Positions 11,700-22,925 of a DNA stretch of 64,000 nt are shown here, piece after piece (position 1 is the stretch's first letter; each line of letters opens with the position of its first letter). The stretch lies in the NCBI GenBank assembly GCA_029747015.1, contig JAKOGI010000325.1, forward strand, positions 62,001 to 126,000. Direction: 5' to 3'. Under the pieces are notes generated by a model, which saw only the letters and a program-made list of their open reading frames with translations, made no database searches and was not told the origin of the DNA. The translations under genes were made by a program, and so were the position numbers. The DNA is from Carnegiea gigantea (Eukaryota; Streptophyta; Magnoliopsida; Caryophyllales; Cactaceae).

Positions 11700-12697
11700 C
11701 AAGGTAGAAAACTTGGCACGCAGCATGGGGCTTCTTATCCCTTCTCTTGTTAGGAATTGTATGGAGACCATATGGCACTAATTGTGAGGTCGATAAGTCT
11801 ACCCTTGTGGGTTGCCTTGGTTATTCCATGTAGCTTTTGGGTAATTAGCCATTACGTGGCCAAATTCATAGTAACCACAACATTGACCTCGTTCACCTCT
11901 ATAAGGTCCAGAGTGGTAGAGGAAGCACTTGTTACAGAGCCTCCTTTCCCTACCCCTTTTAGGTTGCTTTTTGCTATTTTGAAACTGCCCTTGTTCAACC
12001 TTTTAGATTTCCTCTCAGGTTGGGGGTTAGAACTTCCTGATTTTTGCTTGCGCCTCTTCTCTTTCATAGCCTCATTCTCATCTACTACCCGAGCTATGTT
12101 AATAGCTTTTTGGTGCATCTCTTGAAAGTTGGCATATGAGTGGCCTGCTACTACATCCTTACGTTTACCCTTCAGCCTATGTTCAAATAGCTCCATCCTC
12201 ATCTAATTTGTGGCCACATAAATAGGAGCAAAGTAACTAGGCCCATTAAACTTAGCTGTATATTGTGTCACACTCATGGTCCTTCCCTGCTCAAACCTAA
12301 GAAACTCCTCTTTAGCCTACTTAACATCCTTAGGATAATACTTAGCATCTATAAGGTTCTTGAATTCTCTCCATGTCAAGGCTTGCTCTCCCTCACAGGG
12401 TTTAACTGTTTCCTACCAATATTCTGCCTCTTTTTCAAATTGATAAGTGGCTAGCTGAACTTTAAAGCGCTCAAGACATTCTAGCATAGTAAATAAGTTC
12501 TGCATCTTCCTTAACCATTCCTCATATAGTAATGGGTTAGGTCCTCCCTTGAATTTTGGGGATTTAAGCTTATTAAACTTATAGACTATATCCATGGCTA
12601 TTGGAACAAGAGGAGATGGTGGTGATGGTGCTCTCCTAGGTGGCATCTGCTTACACAGATATACGTCCGTGCCTGCAATACTACTTAGCTCTACCAA
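11700..12697 (-). pseudogene. Del/Tekay-type gypsy gag (decayed)
   Basis: Gag of the same minus-strand element. Reading from 12697: 'MPPRRAPSPPSP' and 'FNKLKSPKFKGGPNPLLYEE' (N-terminal gag), 'WREFKNLIDAKYYPKDVK' stop 'AKEEFLRFEQG', 'MSVTQYTAKFNGPSYFAPI', then 'LFEHRLKGKRKDVVAG' and a basic linker. The zinc knuckle is degenerate: 'QCCGYYEFGHVMANYPK' keeps the His but lacks proper Cys spacing. Stops and frame changes lie between the pieces (12203-12412). The order gag, protease, RT is collinear and spacing is normal, so this was once a full element. Confidence 0.85.
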
Positions 12698-13887
12698 CTT
12701 GAAAAGAAAAAGTTACATTCACAGTAGTTCATTCATAAGCATCATTTAAACACATACATTAATTTATATACTTACACAAACATACTAATTTAAGCAGTAG
12801 CATTCATACACCATAATAGATAAATAATTACAGGTAGTTCAAGTACTTACCAGCTGGTACGCATTTCAATATCATTCAAATAGTTAGTTAAAAAATTTGT
12901 GACTTGCAGTCATTGAATGATTACCACCTACTTTGTTAATCCTAGTTGAAATATGCATCAGAGCTAGTTAACTAGGTTTACTATTATATACTATGACAAG
13001 CTAATATAGCTTGGGTAGGATCAGGTCCTCCTACCATTCCATGCCGACCAGGCAGTGATGCTTACTCTTCATTTAAAGAGCTAGTCTCATACAGGTCTGC
13101 TTCCTCTACCTCCATATCAACAGCATCGACTACAGCAGACTGGCCCGAATCATCAGATTCAGGCCCCTGGGCTTGTTGCTCCGTTAGTTGCAGAATAAGC
13201 ATAAGCTCTATATAATCCTGCTCCTCTGTGAGCTTGAGCATATGAGTCATAGTGCCTTCCTAACCCCTAGGGTAGTTTACGCATTAGTGTTTACCCATCA
13301 TGCCCACATAAAGGCTACTGTCCTACACCTTACTGCTTGAGGGGATTGCATAAAAAGGTTTAAGATCTTATTATTCTTAAACCTTATCCTCCCTTCTTGC
13401 CCTCTATTGATCACTCATCCCTGAACAGGCTCTACCAGCTCATTTAGAATGAGCTGGTTGGTTGCTGCCTACCTCTCTCTTAGGTTATCACCCAGGTGTT
13501 TAAGTTGAGGCTTAACGTAGAGAAGAAAAGTCATCATCTCACAATGGGGGAAATCTGTTCATCTACAAGGGAGCATCCTCTATGCAATAGGTGAAATCAA
13601 TTCATCTACAAGGGAGCATCCTCTGGCAGAGATTGGTAGCAATCTCAGCCTAGGGACCTACAATTGAAATGTTTCGCATAAAATACTTAACTCTATGATC
13701 AGCTGCGGGGCGTTTCGAACCCATATCATTGAATTGTTTAATACATATCCAAAAGAAAACGACATTCCAAGCTGCTAGTAAGAAGAGCATGAAAACAAAG
13801 TTGCTAAGCACAAACACCATCCTAAGCATGACATCAAATATGTAAACATATATTCACAAATCATGGAAATAATCATAGTTAGCACAT
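12698..13887 (-). other. 5' leader of the minus-strand Tekay-type element
   Basis: A 1.2-kb stretch between the primer site and gag. A 62-codon open stretch at 13062-13250 with an acidic end (VEEADLYETSSLNEE) may be an upstream part of gag, but I do not recognise it. A 30-odd-nt unit 'ttcatctacaagggagcatcctct' occurs twice at about 13559 and 13599. Confidence 0.5.
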
Positions 13888-13900
13888 GGCTCTGATACCA
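13888..13900 (-). other. Primer binding site, initiator tRNA-Met type
   Basis: The minus strand reads TGGTATCAGAGCC, the standard plant initiator-methionine primer site of Del/Tekay and copia elements. It lies five bases from the LTR terminus at 13906. Confidence 0.9.
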
Positions 13901-13905
13901 CCAAA

Positions 13906-14281
13906 TGTAAGACCCCTTCTTCCTTAAGAGGAATACTACATTGTCAAGACTCTATTATGGAATCCATAAGGCTAAATTAAGGGTTTAGATAGTTCTTAAA
14001 GAGCTCACGACACAATAGGAATGAGAAATTTTTTCTCCCTCCCTTAAGAAAATGTTAGGTCCCGCTTGAAAAGTCATGCTAAGCAAGAATTAAAACAAGT
14101 CAACTTGTAAAACACCAGTGACGATGATTATGTCACTTACTCTACAAGCTACCTGCTCGGAGTACACATCACAAAAAAAAAAAAAAAAAAGTAGTGGCTA
14201 CTAAATAGGTTCAAAGAAATAATAGGCCTTCACCGGTCACACCGCTGAATATCCATCAATCTTTACCTAACTTAACAGAAT
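13906..14281 (-). repeat. Tekay-type 5' LTR, first part (split by insertion)
   Basis: The minus strand ends '...GAAGGGGTCTTACA' just before the primer site; a 'TTACA' end also closes the other Tekay-like LTR at 37427. At 14281 the LTR is broken by the tandem gag-pro element and resumes at 28846. A poly-A run lies at about 14173-14190. Confidence 0.7.
14277..14281. other. Left target-site duplication AGAAT
   Basis: Identical to 28841-28845; the two immediately flank the outer LTR termini TGTTAAGCC and TTTTACA. Confidence 0.9.
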
Positions 14282-14608
14282 TGTTAAGCCAAAAATCATG
14301 CATTGTTTTATTAAATAATCCGATTGTATTATATATATTATTTTGTCTAATTTGCTCTATTTTATATATTTTTTAGGGTTAGCATTAATTAAATAAAGAG
14401 GAGAAGAGAGGACGTCGAAACTCGGATTTTACGCGCTTGGTTATAAAGACGGTCTAAAATTAATAATTTATGGAAAATATTATTTTCATAATTATTTAAT
14501 TGGGCTAGGGTTTCAAGAGTTGGAGAAGAGCTAGAAGTCTTGAGGGAGAAGAAGTCTAAGGAAGAAAGGAAGAAGGAAACCCTATTCACTAACCCTAATC
14601 ACCCTCAC

Positions 14609-14615
14609 TATAAAT
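14609..14615 (+). promoter_or_regulatory. Candidate TATA box of LTR 1
   Basis: TATAAAT in the context 'ctcactataaatcataatc', 327 nt from the LTR start. The same motif sits at the same offset in the other two LTRs (20670-20676, 26706-26712). This is inference from conservation; no transcript start is known. Confidence 0.4.
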
Positions 14616-14967
14616 CATAATCACCATCCGTCCCCTAAGGGAAAATAATCAGCCACAGCAACAACAAAAAGGCAGCCCTCAATTACCTCCATCACACGTA
14701 GCTTCAGCCACCCGAACCCCCCCTTCTTATCACCATAATCAACACCTTCCTTCTCTTCATATTGCCCACGCCACTCTCTCCATCACACCTTGAACAACAT
14801 CATCACAACTCCTTTTCAATCATCTCCCATCCTCACCATATCAATCACCCAAACGCCTAACCCCTCCAGCAATCTTCCATCTCCTCTTCACGCTATTCAT
14901 CTTTCAAGCACACCATCCCACGCCCCCACCTTCTTTAGACGCCCCAACAAGTCACGGCTATACACAC

Positions 14968-15033
14968 TCCATCACCATCATCATCATCTCTCATCATCAT
15001 CATCATCATCTCTCATCATCATCATCATCTATC
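14968..15033 (+). repeat. ATC/TCA trinucleotide microsatellite in LTR 1
   Basis: Runs of 'catcat' with interspersed 'ctct'. The corresponding tract is much shorter in LTR 2 (about 21031-21070) and LTR 3 (about 27069-27108). Confidence 0.9.
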
Positions 15034-16774
15034 AACTGTCTTGTCAAGTGTTTATGCTTTATTTGGTATTTTTATCTTAGTTTAATTAGTTAAACTCTTT
15101 ATACTATTAAACATGAAATTTTTGCTAAACCTTTGTGATTTTATTTTTAATATGAGTGAGTAATTTTTTTGTGCTTAGTATAATCTATTTGAAACCATGC
15201 TAAATTAATTCTTTTGAAACAAGTTTCATACTTTATTATCTAGTTGATTTATATTCATGATTCTATAGCGATTAGTATTTATCGTTCATGATATTCATAT
15301 TATATTAATTAGAATGCATGCTAGTTGGTTTAATACGAATTCATATGATAGTTTAAAAGGCTTTAATACGTAAAAGTTATCGTCTTTTAAGCATTAGTAT
15401 CACCCTAATTAATCATGAATGACTCAAACCCATCTCTTTTAATTAGGTAATCGTTATAGATATTTGTTAAATCGAATTGCTGGTAAATTAGTTAAAAGGC
15501 ATTAGATGATGTTTTTCTAATACATAATGCTCTAGTTTGATTAAATTCTTGCACTGGTGTAAGGGTTATCAAAACTAGTGGGGTTTATAGTAGGGTTGGG
15601 CTTAATTAAACTATAATATAAGGAAAAACGGGAAAGATTCGCCGGTGGGTGTCTTCTACAGTTTAACTCATCAATGAAATCGACTTGTGTGTTAATGATA
15701 AATATTAATTTGCATGGTGGATATAGATTATGCTAAGCATCTTTCGTAAATTTGATATCTTTTGATAATTATTTGTTGCTTTTAATTAATTTGTTTAGTT
15801 TGTCAATTTCTATTCTTCAATTATTAGCTTTGATATAAATTTCATTTGCCACCCCCAAAAGAATAGTCTTTTAGGAGTGTCTTGATAATTTTAGATTAGT
15901 TACATTTTGATTTTTAGAGTGATTATAATTTTCAGATTTGATTTATATTCTGTTTTACCGTTTCATTATCGGTTTGTTAGAAATTAGGCTAAAAATAGTT
16001 TCTTTTATTTTTTTTCAAGTTTTAATCCATCCTAGGGTTTATTTAGTGCCCTATTCTGCCTCTATTTAATTTTGGAATTTTTGGAAATTATTTGATAATT
16101 TTTTGAAATTATTTCGTAAATTGGATATGTGCAGGTTTTTAGTTCAATAAATTTGAAAATTTTGTTTTTAATTTTTATTTCATGTTTTTAGGTGTTATTA
16201 AGTTCAGAAAATTATATCATTAAATTTGGTTAATTTTGTTATTTAATTTCGTATTTATATTAGTGTAGTTTATTTTTTTTCTAATTTCATATTTGATTTT
16301 CTGTTTCATTTTTCTGGAGTTAATTTTGTGTTTTAATTTTTCTGAAATTAATGACTTATAATTCTGGGGTTATAAACTTATAAACTTAAAGAATATTAAT
16401 TTAGATTACTGTTTGTAATTTTTTTTGGATATAATTTTCTGCTAGTTATTTTATGCTTTAGTTTTTATTTGAATATTGCATTATTATTTCTATTTTTATT
16501 TTTCCAGATTATTTAGGATAGCTACATACTGTTTTATTTTTAGAATTAAATTTAGAATATTTAGGAGTAATATTAAGTATTTTTTCAAATTTTTATCTAT
16601 TAATTTTGATTTATTTTTGAATTACAAAGAGTAGTAAAATCATCTAGAATTAAACTAGCTTTTTGACATAAATCTTTCTTCGTAGATCGATCCTTACTTT
16701 TCTATGCTGTAAATATTATTTATAAATCGAAGTAATGGTTAAATTTCTAGCTCTATAACAAACTTTACAAATTT

Positions 16775-16792
16775 TGATGCCGTAGCTAGGGA
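16775..16792 (+). other. Primer binding site of internal domain 1 (degenerate)
   Basis: TGATGCCGTAGCTAGGGA, a mutated form of the tRNA-Asp site TGGCGCCGTTGCCGGGGA, five bases after LTR 1. The equivalent in domain 2 (22809-22826) is closer to the standard. Confidence 0.75.
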
Positions 16793-16891
16793 AAGAAAAT
16801 AAAATTGCTAGTTTACTTCTATTTTATTTTACTACTTTTATTGTTTTGTTTTAACTCTAGTATTTTAATTTTTGCAAATTGCCCGTAATGT

Positions 16892-17802
16892 ATGAGATTA
16901 AGGAGCGGTAAGGAAATTAGAGAGGATAAGGAGCAAACATTAATAGATAAAAACAAAGAAGGTTATCCTAACTTAGTAGGTCTTAAGATTAGAGAAGTAA
17001 GAATGTCTATTCTTCGAGAACTTCCCGCCCCTAACTTAGAAACCCAACCCATGTCCATTACTTATGCTGCATTAGATAAACCTCTAAAACTGAACTCTGG
17101 ATTCATCAATCTGTTATCCAAGTTTCATAGATTAGTTGGAGAGGACCCATATCGTCATATTAGTGAATTCCTTATTACATGCTCTGCTATGGTGCCTGAG
17201 GGGATTCCTGAAGACCAAATTAGGTTGAGAGCTTTTCCTTTGTCTTTGCTTGGTAATGCTAAAAATTGGTTGTATTACATGCTTGTAGATCTTTCTCTAC
17301 ATGGACTACATTGCATAAATCATTTTTAGAGAAATTTTTTCCAACATCCTGAATTGGATCTATTAGGAAGGATATATGTGGAATCAAACAAATGAATGGG
17401 AAAATTTTTTGTGAGTACTGGGAAAGATTTAATAAATTGTGTGCTAGTGGTCCCCGACATCAAAAAACTGAATAGTTCTTGCTTCAATATTTTTATGAGG
17501 GTTTGCTTCCTATGGATCGTAACTTGGTTGATGCTACTAGCAGGGGAGCTTTAGTTAATAAAACTCCAACGGATGCTGGAAATTTATTCAATCTAATGGC
17601 CCAAAATACTCAGCAGTTTGGTGTTAGGGAGTCACAAATTAAAAGGGTTAATGAGATTGGTTCTAGTTCATCTGTAGAGAGTCAGTTATCTCATATTACT
17701 GCTATGTTAAATAAAATTATTACTGAGGGAGTACAAAAAGCAGTCATATGTGGCATTTGTTGTCTAGAGGGGCATCCTACTGATGCATGTCCTACACTTT
17801 AA
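16892..17802 (+). pseudogene. gag, internal domain 1
   Basis: Capsid/nucleocapsid polyprotein. The ATG opens 'MRLRSGKEI', followed by 'LDKPLKLNSGFINLLSKFHR', 'EDPYRHISEFLITCSAMVPE' and 'PEDQIRLRAFPLSLLGNAKN' of the retrotransposon gag core (PF03732). A one-base loss near 17283, relative to copy 2, and a stop at 17327-17329 break the frame. Gag resumes in another frame as 'CEYWERFNKLCA' and then 'LLQYFYEGLLPMDRNLVDA' (17479 on), 'ALVNKTPTDAGNLFNLMAQN' and an intact CX2CX4HX4C knuckle at 17749-17790 (CGICCLEGHPTDAC). A stop after the knuckle (17800-17802) also interrupts the polyprotein. Confidence 0.9.
17749..17790 (+). other. CCHC zinc knuckle, copy 1 (intact)
   Basis: C-GI-C-CLEG-H-PTDA-C, spacing CX2CX4HX4C. 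In copy 2 the same site (23782-23823) has the first Cys changed to Arg and the last to Ser. Confidence 0.85.
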
Positions 17803-19150
17803 GAGGGTAATGTTAATGCTGTCTATTCTAACCAAGGTCAAATGAGGTATGATCCCTATTCTAACACCTATAATGAAGGATGGAGAGGCCACCCTAATCT
17901 TAGGTATGGCCCTTAAACCAATCCATCTGGTTTTGACCAAACGTCTTATCAACCTTCTAATCAAAATAGGACCAACTTCCTACTGGAGCAAGTCCTTAAG
18001 AAGATGGGTGATAGATTCCAAATTTTGGAGACAACTCTTAAATAGGTTCAAGAGAGACAGGCTGCAACTGATATTATAGTTAGCAACTTGCAGACTCAAA
18101 TGCAAAATAGGTTACCATCTCAGCCTTAACCTAACCCTAAGGAGAATGTTAGTGCCATAACACTTAGGAGTGGGAAAGAGTTACAAGAGCCTAGGAAGAG
18201 TAGAGAGGTTGAGCTTGAGTTAGAGGTCAAAGGAGTTGAACCAGAGTTAAATATAGATTCTAATCAAACTACTAGGGAAATAGGAGAGAAGAAAAGAGAA
18301 CCTTATAACCCAATTCTACCCTTTCCTAGTAGATTTCAAAGCCCTACTTCTAAGGTAAATGATGCTAACCAAGAGATCTTAGAGACATTTAGGAAGGTAG
18401 AGATCAACATACCTCTCCTTGATACCATTAAACAGGTACCTCGTTATGCTAAGTTCTTGAAAGAATTATGTACTACTAAAAGAAAGTTAGTAGGGAATGA
18501 AAAGGTAAGTGTGGGGGGAAATGTGTCTGTGGTTTTTCAAAGGAAACTTCCCCCTAAGTGCAAATACCCAGGTGCGTTTTCTGTTCCTTGTAAGATAGGA
18601 AATCTTTACTTTGATAAGGCTATGCTTGATTTGGGTGCTTCCATTAATGTTATGCCTAGGTCTGTTTATGACAAACTGAACTTAGGAGAGTTAAAGAAAA
18701 GTGGTGTAGTGCTCCAGTTAGCTAATAGGAGCTGTATTCACCCAGATGGAGAGTTAGAGGATGTCTTAGTCCAAGTGAATGAATTAGTGTTTCCTGCTAA
18801 TTTTTATATGATAAACCTGGGTGATGCATGTCATGATATTCCCATCTTGCTTGGCAGGCCTTTTTTGAAAACAAGTAAGAGTAAAATTGATGTGCATGAA
18901 GGAATATTAATTATAGAATTCAATGGTAAAGTGATTAAATTTAATATTTTTGATGCCATGAGATTCCCACGTGTATGCACTTGATGTTATCGCTGAGTTG
19001 CCCTAAGATATTTATGACTTATCTAATACAGATGAATTTTTGACTATACTTACTAAGAGTCTTGATCATGCTGAGTTTCATAAAGTGCCCTACCCGATTA
19101 TTGATGATATAGTAGAAGAGATCCAACTAGAGGATCCAGGAGCTTCATGA
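17803..19150 (+). pseudogene. gag C-terminus and aspartic protease, internal domain 1
   Basis: Linker and retropepsin. After a stop-containing linker ('NVSAITLRSGKELQEP' around 18149-18192) comes 'VEINIPLLDTIKQVPRYAKF' and, in one frame at 18457-18984, 'ELCTTKRKLVGNEKVSVG', 'RKLPPKCKYPGAFSVPCKIG', catalytic 'AMLDLGASINVMPRSVYDKL', 'ELEDVLVQVNELVFPANFYM', 'DIPILLGRPFLKTSKSKIDV' and 'FNIFDAMRFPRVCT'. D-L-G-A is the normal active-site form in this lineage. The frame closes at a TGA (18982-18984). A further open stretch in another frame (ALDVI... to LEDPGAS, stop 19148-19150) continues the polyprotein. No RT follows; the 3' UTR starts at once. Confidence 0.9.
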
Positions 19151-20342
19151 AGTCGAGCCAACGACTGTAGACAAAGGCGCTGGTTGGGAGGCAACCAACG
19201 TTTTTAAAGAAGTACCCATTGAATTTTGCTTTTATTTTCATTATTTCTATCTTTTCGCATGCATTAGGGACAATGCATGCATTAAGTGTGGGGGGGTGCA
19301 TCCTGCATTTAATTCCTGTAGTTTTTATTCTTGAAAAAAAAAACAAAGAAAATTGAGAAAAAAATTTTTTCCTTATAAATAATGCATGATATGAGTTTAT
19401 GCTAGGCTTGCTTGTTCATAAATTTTTTGTTTTCTTAGCTATTTTGTAGTTTATTCTTTTATGAGTGAAGACTTCTAAGCATGCTAGCTATCTTTCGAAG
19501 AAGTTTGAGTTGATCCTCCTATATCTCTTTAATGAGGAACTGTCATGATTATTCATCTCATTTGGTCATGTATTATATCTGCTTCAGAGGTAATAAAATG
19601 ACTCAGCCCATTTCCTAGACTATTGAACTAGTAGAATAACTCAAAAAAAAAGAAAAAAAAGAAAGTCAAAGTCGAGAATGACAAATACCCCTTTGAGGCA
19701 TGCGCTACTGGGTGCTACCCTTTGAGGCGATGCTGTCACTGGAAAGCTTGCTTCCCATACTAGTGAGTCACTAAAATAAATAAAAAAAATGATGAAAAAT
19801 AAAATGTTTGCTCCAGCACCTCTATTCGGGTGAGTGTGAGGCAGAGAGTGTTTAATTTATAAGACCCTATATGGGCCTCGAATGTATGCGAAAGTGGAGT
19901 TTGATGGGGGGGAACAGAAGAAGAAGAAGCAAAAATTACAAGCAAGTTTAGAATCCATTTCAATGAGTTATTCATTCTAGTTCAATTGTTCCTATAGCCA
20001 TACCATACCTCAATTTTTCTATCATAAATTTTTTTTAGACCTCTTGATCAGTGTCTGCATATTTAAAAGAGATGGGTAATTATTGATCTTGTTATTACAT
20101 TAAGAAAATGTTGTGAGGTTGATGAATAAACTCTTTGATGGTAGTCGGATGTCTAGTAGTTATTCACTTGTAGAAGGAAAAACTAATTAATTTTCAATGA
20201 AACTGTTTTTAATGCAAGCCAAGGCCTATTATGAATATCATAGTTATATATGACTTTATAAGAAAGAAAATTGATCAATTTTTAGGTCGAGTCTAAGATT
20301 TTTTTTGCATGAGGACGTCCAAAGTCTAAGTGTGGGGGAATT
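19151..20342 (+). other. 3' UTR and polypurine tract(s), internal domain 1
   Basis: Begins with 'gtcgagccaacgactgtaga' and 'ggcgctggttgggaggcaac', strings typical of the segment after the last gene in plant Athila-type elements. Then 'agggacaatgcatgcattaa' leads into the first purine tract AAGTGTGGGGGGG (19284-19296). An A-rich block lies at 19640-19670. A second tract AAGTGTGGGGGAA (20328-20340) lies two bases before LTR 2 and is the functional-position polypurine tract. No credible ORF. Confidence 0.8.
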
Positions 20343-22803
20343 TGTTACGCCAAAAATCATGCATTATTTTATTAAATAATCCGATTGTATTATATATATT
20401 ATTTCGTCTGATTTGCTTTATTTTATATATTTTTGAGGGTTAGCATTAATTAAATAAAGAGGAGAAGGGAGGACGTCGAAGCTCGGGTTTTACACGTTTG
20501 GCTATAAAGACGGTCCAAAATTAATAATTTATGAAAAATATTATTTTCATAATTATTTAATTAGGCTAGGGTTTCAAAAGTTGGAGAAGAGCTAGAAGTT
20601 TTGAGGGAGAAGAAATCTAAGGAAGAAAGGAAGGAGGAAACCCTATTCACTAACCCTAATCACCTTCACTATAAATCATAATCACCATCCGTCCCCTAAG
20701 GGAAAATAATCAGCCACAGTAACAACAAAAAGGCAGCCTTCATTTTCCTCCATCACACGTAGCTTCAGCCACCCAAAACCCCCCTTCTTATCACTATAAT
20801 CACCACCATCCTTCTCTTCATATTGCCCGCGCCACTCTCTCCATCACACCTTGACCAACATCATCACAACTCCTTTTCAATCATCTCCCATCCTCACCAT
20901 ATCAATCACCCAAATGCCTAACCCCTCCATCAATCCTCCATCTCCTCTTCACGCTATTCATTTTCCAAGCACACCACCTTATGCTCCCACCTTCTTCAGA
21001 TGCCCCAATAAGTCATGGCTATACACACTCCATCACCATCATAATCATCTCTCATCATCATCATCTATCAACCGTGTTATCAAGTGTTTGCGCTTTATTT
21101 GGTATTCTTATCTTGGTTTAATTAGTTAAACTCTTTATACTATTAAACATGAAATTTTTGCTAAATCTTTATGATTTTATTTTTAATATGAGTGAGTAAT
21201 TTTTTTGTACTTAGTATAATCTACTTGAAACCATGATAAATTAATTATTTTGAAACAAGTTTCATGCTTTATTGTCTAGTTGATTTATATTCATGATTCT
21301 ATAGCGATTAGTATTTATCGTTCATGATATTCGTATTACATTAATTAGAATGCATGCTAATTGGTTTAATACAAATTCATATGATAGTTTAAAAGGCTTT
21401 AATATGTAAAAGTTATCGTCTTTTAAGTATTAGTATCACCCTAATTAATCATGGATGACTCAAACCCATCTCTTTTAATTAGGTAATCGTTATAGATCTT
21501 TGTTAAATCGATTTGCTGGTAAATCGGTTACAAGGCATTAGATGATGTTTTTCTAATATGTAATACTCTAGTTTGATTAAATTCCTGTGCTGGTGTAAGG
21601 GTTATCAAAACTAGTAGGGTTTATGTTAGGAATGAGCTTAATTAAACTATAATATAAAAAAAATGGAGGAGATCCGCTGGTGGTTGTCTTCTACAGCTTA
21701 ACTCATGAATGAAATCGACTTGTGTGTTAATGATAAATATTAATTTGCATGGTGGATATAGATTATGCTAAGTATTTTTCATAAATTTGATATCTTTTGA
21801 TAATTATTTGTTGCTTTTAGTTAACTTGTTTAGTTTGTCAATTTCTATTCTTCAATTATTGGCTTTGATATAAAGTTCGTTTACCCCCTCCAAAATAATA
21901 GTCTTTTATGAGTGTCTTGGTAATTTTAGATTAGTTAGATTTTGATTTTTAGAGTGATTATAATTTTCAAATTTGATTTATATTCTGTTTTGCCGTTTAA
22001 TTACAAGTTTGTTAGAAATTAGGCTAAAAATAGTGTCTTTCATTTTTTTTCAAGTTTTAATCTATCCTAGGGTTTATTTAGTGTCCTATTCCCCCTCTAT
22101 TTAATTTCAAAATTTTTGAAAATTATTTGATAATTTTTCAGAATTATTTCGTAAATTGGATATGTGCAGGTTTCTAGTTCAATAAATCTGAAAATTTCGT
22201 TTTTAATTTTTATTTCATGTTTTTAGGTGTTATTAAGTTCAGAAAATTATATCCTAAATTTGGTTAATTTTTTTATTTAATTTCGTATTTATATTAGTGC
22301 AGTTTATTTTCTTTCTGGTTTCAGATTTGATTTTCTGTTTCATTTTCCTGGAGTTAATTTTGTGTTTTAATTTTTATGAAATTAATGACTTATAATTCTG
22401 GGGTTATAAACTTATAAACTTAAAGAATATTAGTTTAGATTATTGTTTGTAATTCTTTTGGGATATAATTTTCTACTTGTTATTTTCTGTTTTAGTTTTT
22501 AATTGAATATTGTGTTATTATTTCTGTTTTTATTTTTCCAGATTATTTAGGATAGCTACATACTGTTTTATTTTCAGAATTAAATTTAGAATATTTAGGA
22601 GTAATAGTAAGTATTTTTTCAAATTTTTATCTATTAATTTTGATTTATTTTTGAATTACAAAGAGTGCTAAAATCATATAGAATTAAACTAGCTTTTTGA
22701 CGTAAATCTTTCCTCGTGGATCGATCCCTACTTTCCTATGATGTAAATATTATTTATAAATCGAAGTAGTGGTTAAATTTGTAGCTCCACGATAAGCTTT
22801 ATA
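20343..22803 (+). repeat. LTR 2 (middle), 2461 bp
   Basis: Starts TGTTACGCC (LTR 1 and LTR 3 have TGTTAAGCC) and ends '...GCTTTATA' where the others end TTTACA, so its 3' terminus has lost the canonical CA. It serves as 3' LTR of domain 1 and 5' LTR of domain 2. Candidate TATA box TATAAAT at 20670-20676. Short ATC tract near 21031-21070. Confidence 0.92.
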
Positions 22804-22808
22804 AATTT

Positions 22809-22826
22809 TTGCGCCGTTGCCAGGGA
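22809..22826 (+). other. Primer binding site of internal domain 2
   Basis: TTGCGCCGTTGCCAGGGA, two mismatches from the tRNA-Asp site TGGCGCCGTTGCCGGGGA. It lies five bases after LTR 2 at the same offset as in domain 1. Confidence 0.85.
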
Positions 22827-22925
22827 AAGAAAATAAAATTGCTAGTTTACTTCTATTTTATTTTACTACTTTTATTGTTTTGTTTTAACTCTAGTATTTT
22901 AATTTTTGCAGATTGCCCGTAATGT

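Larger units (their letters stand above)
14282..16769 (+). repeat. LTR 1 (left outer), 2488 bp
   Basis: Starts TGTTAAGCCAAAAATCATGC and ends '...AACTTTACA'. Collinear with LTR 2 and LTR 3 over its whole length. It is 27 bp longer than each of them, largely because of an expanded ATC/TCA microsatellite at 14968-15033. The His/Ser-rich open frame over that tract (14790-15080) is a by-product of the repeat. The T-rich second half before 16769 is non-coding. Confidence 0.92.

Noticed and set aside
13888..13900. tRNA gene
   Set aside because: Only the short primer-complementary string is present, with no cloverleaf sequence; the same holds for the other primer sites.
14171..14190. Poly-A tail of a retroposed transcript (SINE or LINE end)
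   Set aside because: No SINE promoter boxes, LINE coding sequence or target duplication is visible around the A run, which lies inside the Tekay LTR.
14968..15033. CRISPR-like or satellite array
   Set aside because: The repeat unit is a trinucleotide without spacers, in a plant genome.
14790..15080. His/Ser-rich ORF repeated in each LTR (also 20851-21129 and 26889-27095)
   Set aside because: It is generated by the ATC/TCA microsatellite and a Pro/Ser-coding CT-rich leader. Its length and C-terminus differ in all three copies with no sign of coding constraint.
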